DNA of 64,000 nt from Cryptosporangium arvum DSM 44712 (lineage in GTDB: Bacteria; Actinomycetota; Actinomycetes; Mycobacteriales; Cryptosporangiaceae): assembly GCF_000585375.1 (NCBI RefSeq), contig NZ_KK073874.1, positions 3,038,001-3,102,000 of the forward strand. The letters are read 5' to 3'. Below are positions 55,456 to 63,419 of this stretch, piece after piece. Under the pieces are notes generated by a model. That model was not told the origin of the DNA. It was given only the letters and a program-made list of their open reading frames with translations, and did not search any database. A program made the translations under genes and the position numbers. Within the stretch, counting starts at the first letter, position 1; each line of letters starts with the position of its first letter.

Positions 55456-57309
55456 ATGAGGACAGCGATCGCCACCGTCTGCCTTTCCGGGACGCTCGAG
55501 GACAAGCTCGTCGCGGCGGCCGACGCCGGTTTCGACGGGGTCGAGATCTTCGAGCCGGACCTGGTCGCGTCCCCGACCAGCCCGGGCGAGGTGCGGGTGC
55601 TCTGCCGCGACCTCGGGCTCTCGATCGACCTGTACCAGCCGTTCCGTGACCTCGACTCGGTGGATCCCGGGCGGTTCGCGGCTAGCCTGCGCCGGGCCGA
55701 GCGCAAGTTCGACGTGATGGCGGAGCTGGGCGTCGACCGGGTGCTCGTGTGTTCGTCGGTGGGCCCGGACGCGGTGACCGACGACGGGTTGCTCGCCGCG
55801 CAGCTGACCGAGCTGGCGTCGCGCGCGGCCGCGCGGGGGTTGCGGATCGCCTACGAGGCGCTGGCCTGGGGTTCGCACGTGAACACGTACGAGCATTCCT
55901 GGGACGTGGTCGCGCGGGCCGACCACCCGGCGCTGGGCGTCTGCCTGGACAGTTTCCACATCCTGTCCCGGGGGTCCGACCCGGCGCCGATCGCCGGGAT
56001 CCCCGGGGAGAAGATCTTCTTCCTGCAGCTCGCGGACGCGCCGCACCTGTCGATGGACGTCCTGCAGTGGAGCCGGCACCACCGGCTGTTCCCCGGGCAG
56101 GGCGCGTTCGATCTGCCGGCGTTCCTGCGGCCGGTGCTGGCCGCGGGGTACACGGGGCCGTTGTCGCTCGAGGTGTTCAACGACGTGTTCCGGCAGGCCG
56201 ACCCGGGTCCGACGGCGGTGGACGCCCGCCGCTCGCTCCTGGCCCTCGCGGAGGCCACGGCTCTCGCCGGAGCCGGCGCCCGGGCGTCGGCGGTGGTCGC
56301 CGATCCGGTCGCGGCGCCCGCCCCGGTGCTGGGCGGGCACGCGTTCGTGGAGCTGCTCGCCGAGCCGGCCGAGGCGGTCCGGCTCGGTGGGGTGCTCGCG
56401 TCGCTCGGGTTCGTGCGTACCGGGCGCCACCGGAGCAAGCCCGTCGAGCGGTGGGAGCAGGGGCGCGCGCGGGTGCTGGTCAACGCGGCCGGCACCGGGG
56501 GCGCGGCGCTCGGTGCGCTCGCGGTCGAGTCCGCCGACCCGCCCGCCGCCGCGCTGCGGGCCCAGCGGCTGCTCGCGCCGCTGCTGCCCCGGGAGCGGGG
56601 ACCGGCCGAGGCCGACCTGGCCGCGGTGGCCGCCCCCGACGGCACCCCGTTGTTCTTCGCGCGCACCGGGGATTTCGCGGGTGGCTGGAGCAGCGACTTC
56701 GTGCCCGACCCGGACGGCAGGCCCGCGCCGGCCGGCTCCGGGGTCACCCGGATCGACCACGTCGGCCTCTCCGAACCCTTCGACCACTTCGACGAGGCCG
56801 CGCTCTTCTACCGCTCGGTGCTGGGCCTCACCCCGGTCACGGCCGGCGAGTTCGCCGCGCCCTTCGGCCTCATCCGCGGGCGCGCGCTCACCGACGACGC
56901 GCGCAGCGTCCGCCTGGCCCTCACCGTGGCCCGGCTCCGGCGCGGCGACTGGGCGCCCGCGGTGGCCGACCCGCAGTACGTCGCGTTCGCCACCGACGAC
57001 GTGGTGGCCGCAGCGCGCCGGGCCCGCGACGCCGGCGCGCCCCTCCTCGCCATTCCCGACAACTACTACGACGACCTCGCGGCCCGGTACGAGCTCGAAC
57101 CGCGCGACCTCGCGACCTACCGAGAGCTGGGCATCCTCTACACCCGGGACGACGGCGCCTACCTCCAGGTCGGTACCCAGCTGCTCGGCGGCCGGCTGTT
57201 CCTGCTCCTGGTCCAGCGCCTCGACGGCTACGACGGCTACGGCTGGGCCGACGCCCCGGTCCGGATGGCCGCCCATCGCCGCAACCGCCTGGTCCGCGCG
57301 GCGACCTGA
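55456..57309 (+). CDS. 3-dehydroshikimate dehydratase fused to a VOC/HPPD-like domain (QuiC/QsuB type)
   Basis: 617 residues. The N-terminal TIM barrel (about 1-285) has candidate metal ligands in IAYEALAWGSHVNTYEHSW, GVCLDSFHILSRG, FLQLADAP and LSLEVFND; it would dehydrate 3-dehydroshikimate to protocatechuate. The C-terminal half (about 295-600) resembles a 4-hydroxyphenylpyruvate-dioxygenase-like double VOC domain (HAFVELLAEPAEAVRLGGVL, RIDHVGLSEPFDHFDEAALFYRSVLGL). This fusion is known in QsuB-type dehydratases. GGGAGG lies 7 nt before the ATG at 55456. It is co-directional with the shikimate dehydrogenase 38 bp upstream. Confidence 0.92.
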   Translation: MRTAIATVCLSGTLEDKLVAAADAGFDGVEIFEPDLVASPTSPGEVRVLCRDLGLSIDLYQPFRDLDSVDPGRFAASLRRAERKFDVMAELGVDRVLVCSSVGPDAVTDDGLLAAQLTELASRAAARGLRIAYEALAWGSHVNTYEHSWDVVARADHPALGVCLDSFHILSRGSDPAPIAGIPGEKIFFLQLADAPHLSMDVLQWSRHHRLFPGQGAFDLPAFLRPVLAAGYTGPLSLEVFNDVFRQADPGPTAVDARRSLLALAEATALAGAGARASAVVADPVAAPAPVLGGHAFVELLAEPAEAVRLGGVLASLGFVRTGRHRSKPVERWEQGRARVLVNAAGTGGAALGALAVESADPPAAALRAQRLLAPLLPRERGPAEADLAAVAAPDGTPLFFARTGDFAGGWSSDFVPDPDGRPAPAGSGVTRIDHVGLSEPFDHFDEAALFYRSVLGLTPVTAGEFAAPFGLIRGRALTDDARSVRLALTVARLRRGDWAPAVADPQYVAFATDDVVAAARRARDAGAPLLAIPDNYYDDLAARYELEPRDLATYRELGILYTRDDGAYLQVGTQLLGGRLFLLLVQRLDGYDGYGWADAPVRMAAHRRNRLVRAAT

Positions 57310-57324
57310 GGCCATGCTGGGCCG

Positions 57325-57723
57325 ATGGCCACCCTCAAGACCACCCGCACCGACGCGAGCGTCGACGAGTTTCTCGCCGCGGTACCCGGCGAGGCCCGCC
57401 GGGCCGACGCGCACACGATCCGTGCCCTGATGGCCCGGGTGACCGGCGACCCGGGCGCGATGTGGGGCGCGAACATCGTCGGCTTCGGGGCGACCCCGCT
57501 GCGGTACGCGTCCGGCCGGACCGTCGACTGGTTCCGCATCGGCTTCTCGCCCCGGAAAGCCGCCACCACCCTCTACCTGGGCGACACCTTCCCGCGGAAG
57601 GACGAGCTGCTCGCCGCCCTCGGCCCGCACACCACCGGTGCGAGCTGCGTCTACGTCAAGCGCCTCGACGCGGTCGACCCGTCCGTCCTCGAAGCCCTCA
57701 TCACCGCAGCCGCGGCCCCGTGA
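57325..57723 (+). CDS. DUF1801-family protein
   Basis: 132 residues. The family features are VDEFLAAVPGEARRADAHTIRALMARVTGD, MWGANIVGFGATPLRYASGR and DWFRIGFSPRKAATTLYL. The fold is YdhG-like; biochemical function is not established. Its stop codon overlaps the GTG of the downstream sigma factor by 4 bp, so the two are probably translated together. It lies 15 bp after the dehydratase gene, so transcriptional read-through is possible. Confidence 0.88.
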   Translation: MATLKTTRTDASVDEFLAAVPGEARRADAHTIRALMARVTGDPGAMWGANIVGFGATPLRYASGRTVDWFRIGFSPRKAATTLYLGDTFPRKDELLAALGPHTTGASCVYVKRLDAVDPSVLEALITAAAAP

Positions 57724-58730
57724 CCCGGCGCCGGATGCCGTCCCTGACCGCCGAGGAGCTCGAGCGTCATCGCCGTGAGCTGCGCGTTCACTGCTACCGC
57801 CTGCTCGGGTCGTACACCGACGCCGAGGACCTCGTCCAGGAGACGTTCCTGCGCGCGTGGACGAAGCGCGACACGTTCGAGGGCCGCTCGACGCTGCGGG
57901 CGTGGCTGTACCGCATCGCCACGAACGCGTGTCTCGACTGGCTCGACGGGAAAGCCCGCCGGGTTCTCCCGCATCAGCTGACCGGGCCGTCCGACCCGAG
58001 CGTCGGCCTCGCGCCGCGCACCGACGTGCCCTGGCTCCAGCCGTTCCCCGACCACGAGCTGGCCGCGCCGGACGAGTCGGGCCCCGAGGCCGTGGCCGTC
58101 GGGCGCGAGACGATCGAGCTCGCGTTCCTGGCCGCGTTGCAGCTCCTGCCCGCCCGCCAGCGCGCCGCGCTGGTCCTGCGTGACGTGCACGGCTGGCCGG
58201 CGTCCGACGTCGCCGGTGCGCTCGGCCTGAGTGTTCCGGCCGTCAACAGCGCGCTGCAGCGCGCCCGCGCCACCCTCCGGGAGAGCCTTCCGGAGCGCCG
58301 GGCCGACTGGCGCGCCGCCACCGAGCCGACCGCCGAGGAAAAGCACCTGCTCCACCGCTATCTGGACGCGGTGCGACGCGGCGACGTCGACGCGGTGGCC
58401 GCGCTGCTGGCCGAGGACATCCGGACGACCATGCCGCCGTGGCCGATGTGGTTCCGCGGGCGGGAGCACGTCCGGCGGGCCCTGGCGTCGAGCTGGGATC
58501 CGGCGCTGGAGGGCTACGTCGGCGAGTTCGTGATGCGCCCGGTGGGCGCGAACCGTCAGCCGGCGGTGGCGTCCTGGACCCGGCGGCCCGGCGAGCCCGC
58601 GTTCCGGCCGTTCGCGATCTCGGTGATGGAAATCCGTGACGGGTTCTTCACCGGGATGACCGCGTTCCACGACCCGGCGCTGTTCCCGGCGTTCGGGTTG
58701 CCCGCCGAGATTCTTCCGGCCGACCGATGA
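57720..58730 (+). CDS. ECF sigma factor with SnoaL-like C-terminal domain (SigG/SigJ or SigX5 type)
   Basis: 336 residues. Region 2 has LLGSYTDAEDLVQETFLRAWTKRDTFEGRSTLRAWLYRIATNACLD. Region 4 has LPARQRAALVLRDVHGWPASDVAGALGLSVPAVNSALQRARATLRE. A C-terminal SnoaL/NTF2-like domain of about 120 residues follows (LLHRYLDAVRRGDVDAVAALLAEDIRTTMPPWPMWFRG). In such factors this domain modulates activity in place of a separate anti-sigma. The start is GTG at 57720 overlapping the DUF1801 stop, or ATG at 57735. A DHFR-like gene follows 63 bp later. Confidence 0.93.
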   Translation: MTRRRMPSLTAEELERHRRELRVHCYRLLGSYTDAEDLVQETFLRAWTKRDTFEGRSTLRAWLYRIATNACLDWLDGKARRVLPHQLTGPSDPSVGLAPRTDVPWLQPFPDHELAAPDESGPEAVAVGRETIELAFLAALQLLPARQRAALVLRDVHGWPASDVAGALGLSVPAVNSALQRARATLRESLPERRADWRAATEPTAEEKHLLHRYLDAVRRGDVDAVAALLAEDIRTTMPPWPMWFRGREHVRRALASSWDPALEGYVGEFVMRPVGANRQPAVASWTRRPGEPAFRPFAISVMEIRDGFFTGMTAFHDPALFPAFGLPAEILPADR

Positions 58731-58793
58731 GTTCTCCGCCGGGTTCCCGTCTCAACGAAGGTCCGTAACGAACTCCGCGGGAGCTGAGAATCC

Positions 58794-59333
58794 ATGGGAA
58801 AGCTGCTCTACGGCGCCACGATGTCGCTCGACGGTTTCATCGCCGGCCCGGGTGACGACATGCAGTGGCTGCGTGACTTCCTCGGTCCCGACCCGGTCGC
58901 CGACGAACTGGTGGCCCAGGTCGGGTCGTGCCTCGTCGGCGGCCGGTCCTACCGCGGTGACGACCCGAACATGGGCACCGAGAAGGAAGGCCCGTTCGGC
59001 GGGGCGTGGGAAGGTCCCCAGTTCGTGCTGACACACAACCCGCCGGACGTCGCGGTGCCGGGGATCACGTTCGTCACCGACCTCGCGACCGCGGTGACCG
59101 CGTCCAAGGCGGCAGCCGGCGACAAGTACGCGTGCATCATCGGCGCCGACGTGGGCCGCCAGTGCCTGGAGGCCGGCGCGGTCGACGACGTGCTGATGTT
59201 CGTCGCGCCGATCCTGCTCGGCGACGGCGTGCCGATGTTCCGGCACCTCGGCGGCGCGCACATCCGGCTGAACCCGCCGCGCGTGCACCGGACCGACCAC
59301 GCCGTCAGCCTCTGGTACACCGTCCGGCGCTGA
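58794..59333 (+). CDS. Dihydrofolate-reductase-family protein (RibD C-terminal-like)
   Basis: 179 residues, MGKLLYGATMSLDGFIAGPGDDMQWL onward. The pattern ATMSLDGFIA, a VGGRSYRG region for cofactor binding and VDDVLMFVAPILLGDGVPMF are typical of the RibD-C/YyaP/YwjB reductases. These are NADPH-dependent, but the substrate of stand-alone members is mostly unknown. GGGAG lies about 10 nt before the ATG. The gene follows the SnoaL-tailed sigma factor and could be one of its targets; this is inferred only from neighbourhood. Confidence 0.9.
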   Translation: MGKLLYGATMSLDGFIAGPGDDMQWLRDFLGPDPVADELVAQVGSCLVGGRSYRGDDPNMGTEKEGPFGGAWEGPQFVLTHNPPDVAVPGITFVTDLATAVTASKAAAGDKYACIIGADVGRQCLEAGAVDDVLMFVAPILLGDGVPMFRHLGGAHIRLNPPRVHRTDHAVSLWYTVRR

Positions 59334-59366
59334 ACCCGGACGTACTCCACGCGCGTATCCTGAAGC

Positions 59367-60140
59367 ATGAGCTCCAGGAGCGCCGTCGTGTCCTCGCTTC
59401 GCGCGAACCCCGCCGTCTCGTCGATCCATCAGTCCCTCGACTTCTACTGGGGCAACGACGTCCGTGACGCGGCGATGGACGCGTTCCACGCCACGTTCGT
59501 GCGCCCGGGCGACCTGGTGTTCGACGTGGGTGCCCACGTCGGGGACCGGGTGGCGAGCTACCGGCGGCTCGGGGCGCGGGTGGTGGCGCTCGAGCCGCAG
59601 CCGCTGTGCGGCCGGGCGCTGACCGAGATCTTCGCCGACGACCCGGCGGTGCGGGTGGTCGAGGCCGCGGTCGGGGCGGAGCCGGGAAGCGTGACGTTCT
59701 ACGTCAACACCGCGAACCCGACGGTCTCCACGGTGTCGAAGGACTTCGTCGAGGCCGCGTTCGGGGCGAACGGGTGGCACGGCCAGGTGTGGGACACCGA
59801 GATCTCGGTGCCGACCGTGACGCTCGACGAGCTGATCGGCGAGTACGGCGAGCCCGCGTTCGTGAAGATCGACGTCGAGGGCTACGAGTACGCGGTGCTC
59901 TCGGGGCTCTCCGCGGCGGTGCCCGCGTTGTCGTTCGAGTTCACCACGATCGAGCGCGGCGTCGCCCAGCAGTGCCTGGACCGGACCGTCGCGCTGGGGT
60001 TCACGTCGTTCAACGTCGCGCTGGGCGACGCGATGGACTTCGAGTTCGCGGCGTGGACGTCGGCGGAGGACGTCGCCGCGCACCTCGCGGGGCTACCCCA
60101 CGAGGCCAACAGCGGCGACGTCTACTGCCGCCGCGGCTAG
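59367..60140 (+). CDS. FkbM-family SAM-dependent methyltransferase
   Basis: 257 residues. The SAM motif is LVFDVGAHVGDRVASYRRLG, followed by VVALEPQPLCGRAL and the FkbM signature FVKIDVEGYEYAVLSGL. Members methylate sugar or polyketide hydroxyls, and many are uncharacterised. The ATG start is at 59367. It converges with the SDR gene, both stops sharing the CTAG at 60137-60140. No sugar-modification genes are beside it, so the substrate is unknown. Confidence 0.92.
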   Translation: MSSRSAVVSSLRANPAVSSIHQSLDFYWGNDVRDAAMDAFHATFVRPGDLVFDVGAHVGDRVASYRRLGARVVALEPQPLCGRALTEIFADDPAVRVVEAAVGAEPGSVTFYVNTANPTVSTVSKDFVEAAFGANGWHGQVWDTEISVPTVTLDELIGEYGEPAFVKIDVEGYEYAVLSGLSAAVPALSFEFTTIERGVAQQCLDRTVALGFTSFNVALGDAMDFEFAAWTSAEDVAAHLAGLPHEANSGDVYCRRG

Positions 60141-60802
60141 GAGTCGCCGTAGACCGGGATGCGGGCGCCGCTGATCGGGGCCGCGTCGTCGCTGAGCAGG
60201 AACGCGATGACCTTGGCGACGGCCGCGGTGGACACGGCCTTGGCGGCGGACTCCGGCGACAGCCAGCTGCGGTTGGCCGGGGTGTCGAGCACCGACGGCA
60301 GCACCGAGTTGACGCGGATCCCGGCCGGGCGCAGTTCGTCGGCGAGCAGCTCGGTGACCCGCACGACCGCGGCCTTGCTCGCGGCGTGCCCGACCGGCGC
60401 CTTCCCGGCCACCGCGGTCTTCGACCCGACCGTGACGATCGAGGATCCCCGCGGCATCCGTGACGCGGCCTGCTGCGCGCTCCACAGCAGCGTCGAGACG
60501 TTGCCTTCCCAGAGGCCGGTGAACGTGTCCTCGTCCAGGTCGGCGAGGCGGCCCGGTGCGAAGCCGCCGGCCAGCGTGACCAGCCCGGACGGCGTCCCGA
60601 TCTCGTCGACGCGCTTCCACGCGGCCAGCACGGAGGCCCGGTCGGCGAGGTCGACCGCGATCGGGTGCACGTCGTCGAGCGCCTCCGGGGCCGCGCCGTC
60701 GCGGTCGAGAGCGACGACCGTGCGGCCCCGGGCGGTGAGGTCGGCGAGCACCGCCCGGCCGAGCGCTCCGGCGGCTCCGGTGACGACTACCAGGCCGGTC
60801 AT
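60137..60802 (-). CDS. Short-chain dehydrogenase/reductase with substituted catalytic Tyr
   Basis: 221 residues. The Rossmann motif TGAAGALG and the cofactor Asp in ALDRDG are present. The Ser of the triad is probable in IVTVGSKTA. The active-site YxxxK reads HAASK (H139, K143), so the catalytic Tyr is replaced by His. NSVLPSVLDTPANR follows as in normal SDRs. Either it has altered chemistry or it binds cofactor without classical catalysis. GAGGGGG precedes the ATG at 60802. Confidence 0.88.
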   Translation of the reverse strand: MTGLVVVTGAAGALGRAVLADLTARGRTVVALDRDGAAPEALDDVHPIAVDLADRASVLAAWKRVDEIGTPSGLVTLAGGFAPGRLADLDEDTFTGLWEGNVSTLLWSAQQAASRMPRGSSIVTVGSKTAVAGKAPVGHAASKAAVVRVTELLADELRPAGIRVNSVLPSVLDTPANRSWLSPESAAKAVSTAAVAKVIAFLLSDDAAPISGARIPVYGDS

Positions 60803-60932
60803 ATGTCCCCCTCCGTGCACAGTGTCCGGTCCGATCGTAGCCAGCGACTCTTCATCCGCCGTTCACCGGATCGGCGGAGGCGGCCCGGTGGCGCCGGTAG
60901 TTTGGGCAGAGTTCCGACCGGAGGGGATCACG

Positions 60933-61655
60933 ATGACCGCCGCGACCACGCGCGCTGTGCCGTTACCCGGCACGTACAACGTCCGGGACGCCGGCGGGTA
61001 CGCCACCGCGGGCGGTGGTTCGGTGCGGCGCGGGCTGCTGATTCGCGCCGACGGGCTGTCCGGGCTCGACGACGAGGGCCGGGCGCAGCTGGCCGCGCTC
61101 GGCGTCCGCACCGTGATCGACCTGCGTGAGGGCGCCGAGGTCGAGGTGGCGCCGGACGCGCTGGGCGACCTGCCGATCCGTTATCGGCACCTCCCGGCGT
61201 TCGCCGGGGTGGCCGCGCAGGAGCGTCCGCGGTCGCTCCAGGACGCGTACCACCTCATGGTCGACGAGTGCGGCGACGCGCTGGCCGCCGTGATCCCCGC
61301 GCTCGCCGAGCCCGGCGCGTTGCCCGCGGTGGTGCACTGCACCGCGGGCAAGGACCGCACCGGGGTCGTGATCGCGATCGTGCACGCGCTGCTCGGGGTG
61401 GGCGCCGCGGACGTCGAGGCGGACTACGCGGCGACCGCGCGGAACCTCTCCACGGGTTTCGCCGACAAGATCCGCGCGACGATGCCTCCCGGCGAGCACA
61501 CCGACGCGATGCTCGCCGAGATGCTCGCCTGCCCGCCCGAGCTGATCCGCGCGACGCTGGCCCGCATCGGCGACGTCGAGCAGTACCTGACCGCCCACGG
61601 CCTGCCGCCCGGGGCCGTGGCCGGCCTGCGCGCGGCGTTGCTCGATCGGCCCTAG
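60933..61655 (+). CDS. Tyrosine/serine protein phosphatase (dual-specificity-like, PtpB type)
   Basis: 240 residues. The phosphatase P-loop is VVHCTAGKDRTGVVIAIV (Cys nucleophile, Lys-Asp in CTAGKDRTG as in MptpB/IphP-type enzymes). N-terminal NVRDAGGYATAGGGSVRRGLLIRADGL and VRTVIDLRE are also family marks. It may act on phosphotyrosine or phosphoinositides; no signal peptide is seen, so it is cytoplasmic unless exported otherwise. GGAGGGG precedes the ATG at 60933. Its TAG shares CTAG with the convergent acyl-CoA synthetase. Confidence 0.92.
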   Translation: MTAATTRAVPLPGTYNVRDAGGYATAGGGSVRRGLLIRADGLSGLDDEGRAQLAALGVRTVIDLREGAEVEVAPDALGDLPIRYRHLPAFAGVAAQERPRSLQDAYHLMVDECGDALAAVIPALAEPGALPAVVHCTAGKDRTGVVIAIVHALLGVGAADVEADYAATARNLSTGFADKIRATMPPGEHTDAMLAEMLACPPELIRATLARIGDVEQYLTAHGLPPGAVAGLRAALLDRP

Positions 61656-63337
61656 GAACGCAGGGCGTCGTCCCGGTATTCGGGGACGTCGGAGGTCGCG
61701 GCGTCGAAACGCTGCTGTTCCAGGGTGCGCAGCTCGACGCGGCGGATCTTGCCGGAGATCGTCTTCGGCAGGTCGGCGAACTCGATCCGGCGCACCCGCT
61801 GGAACGGCGCCAGGTGCTCGCGGGCGTAGGCCAGGATCGTCTCCGCCGTCGCCGCGGTCGGCTCCCACCCGGCGGCGAGCACGACGAACGCTTTCGGCAC
61901 CGCGAGCCGGATCGGATCCGGGGCCGGCACGATCGCGGCCTCGACGACCGCCGGGTGCTCGAGCAGCACGCTCTCCAGCTCGAACGGGCTGATCTTGTAG
62001 TCGCTGGCCTTGAACACGTCGTCGGTGCGCCCGACGTAGGTGACGTACCCGTCGGCGTCCCGGGTCGCCACGTCACCCGTGTGGTAATAACCGCCGGCCA
62101 TCGCCTCCTCGTGCCGGGCCGGATCGTCGGTGTAGCCGACCATCAGGTTCACCGGCCGGGCGGCGAGGTCCAGGCACAGCTCGCCCTCGGCGTCCGACGG
62201 CGCCCCGGTGACCGGGTCGACGAGCACCACCGGCACGCCCGGCAGCGGCCGCCCCATCGACCCCGGGCGCACGTCCTGACCCGGGGTGTTCGCGACCTGA
62301 ACGGACGTCTCGGTCTGCCCGAACCCGTCCCGGATCGTCAGGCCCCACCGCTCCCGGACCTGCTCGATCACCTCGGGGTTGAGCGGTTCGCCGGCCGCCA
62401 CCACCTCACGCAGCGCGCCCGGCCCACCGGACAGGTCGGCCTGGATCAGCATCCGCCAGACCGTCGGCGGCGCGCAGAACGTCGTCACACCGCACCGGCG
62501 GATCTGCTCCTGCAGGGCGTCGGCATCGAAGCGGGTGTAGTTGTAGACGAAGATCGTGGCCTCGGCGATCCAGGGCGCGAACACGTTGCTCCACGCGTGT
62601 TTCGCCCAGCCCGGCGAGCTGATGTTCAGGTGCACGTCGCCGGGGCGCAGCCCGATCCAGTACATCGTCGAGAGGTGGCCGACGGGGTAGCTCACCTGGT
62701 TGTGCTCGACGAGCTTCGGGCGGCTCGTGGTGCCGGAGGTGAAGTAGACGAGCAGCGTGTCGTCGGGGGTGGTGAGGGGTTCGCGGCGGGTGCCGGGGAA
62801 GCCCGACGCGTCGGCGTAGGACCGCCAGCCGACCGCGCCGCCGACCGCGAGCCTGCCGTAGCCGCCGGGGACGTCGTCGAACTTCGGGGTGTCGGCGGAG
62901 TTCGCGATGACGTAGGCGGCCCGGCCGCGGTCGACGCGGTCGCGGAGGTCGGCCGGGCCGAGCGCGGTGGTGGTCGGCATGATCACGGCACCGAGCTTGG
63001 TGATCGCGAGCACCGACTCCCAGAGCTCGACCTGGTTGGACAGCATGAGCAGCACCCGGTCGCCCCGCCCGACGCCGTCGGCGGCCAGCAGGTCCGCGAG
63101 CCGGTCGGAGCGGGTGACCATGTCGTCGAACGAGTATCGGTTCTCGGTGCCGTCCTCCTCGACGATCCAGAGCGCGGTGCGGTCGTTGCCGCGCGCGTAC
63201 GCGTCGAACCAGTCGATCGCCCAGTTGAACGGGCCGTCGAACGTCGGCCAGGTGAACTCCGCGACCGCACGGTGGTAGTCGGTGCGGTGGCGCAGGAGTA
63301 GGTCACGGGCGTGCCGGTACGTCTCGGTCGCGGACAT
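61652..63337 (-). CDS. Acyl-CoA synthetase (AMP-forming, medium-chain/AcsM-like)
   Basis: 561 residues of the ANL superfamily. The P-loop-like motif is LLVYFTSGTTSRPKLVEH, the acyl-adenylate motif DGFGQTETSV, then GGYYHTGDVATRDADGYVTYVGRTDDVFKASDYKISPFELE and the catalytic Lys in LPKTISGKIRRVELR. It activates a carboxylic acid as its CoA thioester, probably a medium-chain or aromatic acid. It is divergent from the GAF/LuxR-type regulator gene that follows, an arrangement common in actinomycetes, suggesting control by that regulator. Confidence 0.94.
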   Translation of the reverse strand: MSATETYRHARDLLLRHRTDYHRAVAEFTWPTFDGPFNWAIDWFDAYARGNDRTALWIVEEDGTENRYSFDDMVTRSDRLADLLAADGVGRGDRVLLMLSNQVELWESVLAITKLGAVIMPTTTALGPADLRDRVDRGRAAYVIANSADTPKFDDVPGGYGRLAVGGAVGWRSYADASGFPGTRREPLTTPDDTLLVYFTSGTTSRPKLVEHNQVSYPVGHLSTMYWIGLRPGDVHLNISSPGWAKHAWSNVFAPWIAEATIFVYNYTRFDADALQEQIRRCGVTTFCAPPTVWRMLIQADLSGGPGALREVVAAGEPLNPEVIEQVRERWGLTIRDGFGQTETSVQVANTPGQDVRPGSMGRPLPGVPVVLVDPVTGAPSDAEGELCLDLAARPVNLMVGYTDDPARHEEAMAGGYYHTGDVATRDADGYVTYVGRTDDVFKASDYKISPFELESVLLEHPAVVEAAIVPAPDPIRLAVPKAFVVLAAGWEPTAATAETILAYAREHLAPFQRVRRIEFADLPKTISGKIRRVELRTLEQQRFDAATSDVPEYRDDALRS

Positions 63338-63419
63338 CGTTGCCCCTTCTCGTGAGTGCTCGCGACCCTAAGCAATCCCGCCGACGCCCGTTACCCCCGT
63401 TCGGGGGAGGCATAGTGAG

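Noticed and set aside
55749-58730. A 993-codon plus-strand frame read as one protein
   Set aside because: Only the end is real (the sigma factor from 57720). The upstream part runs out of frame through the dehydratase and DUF1801 genes.
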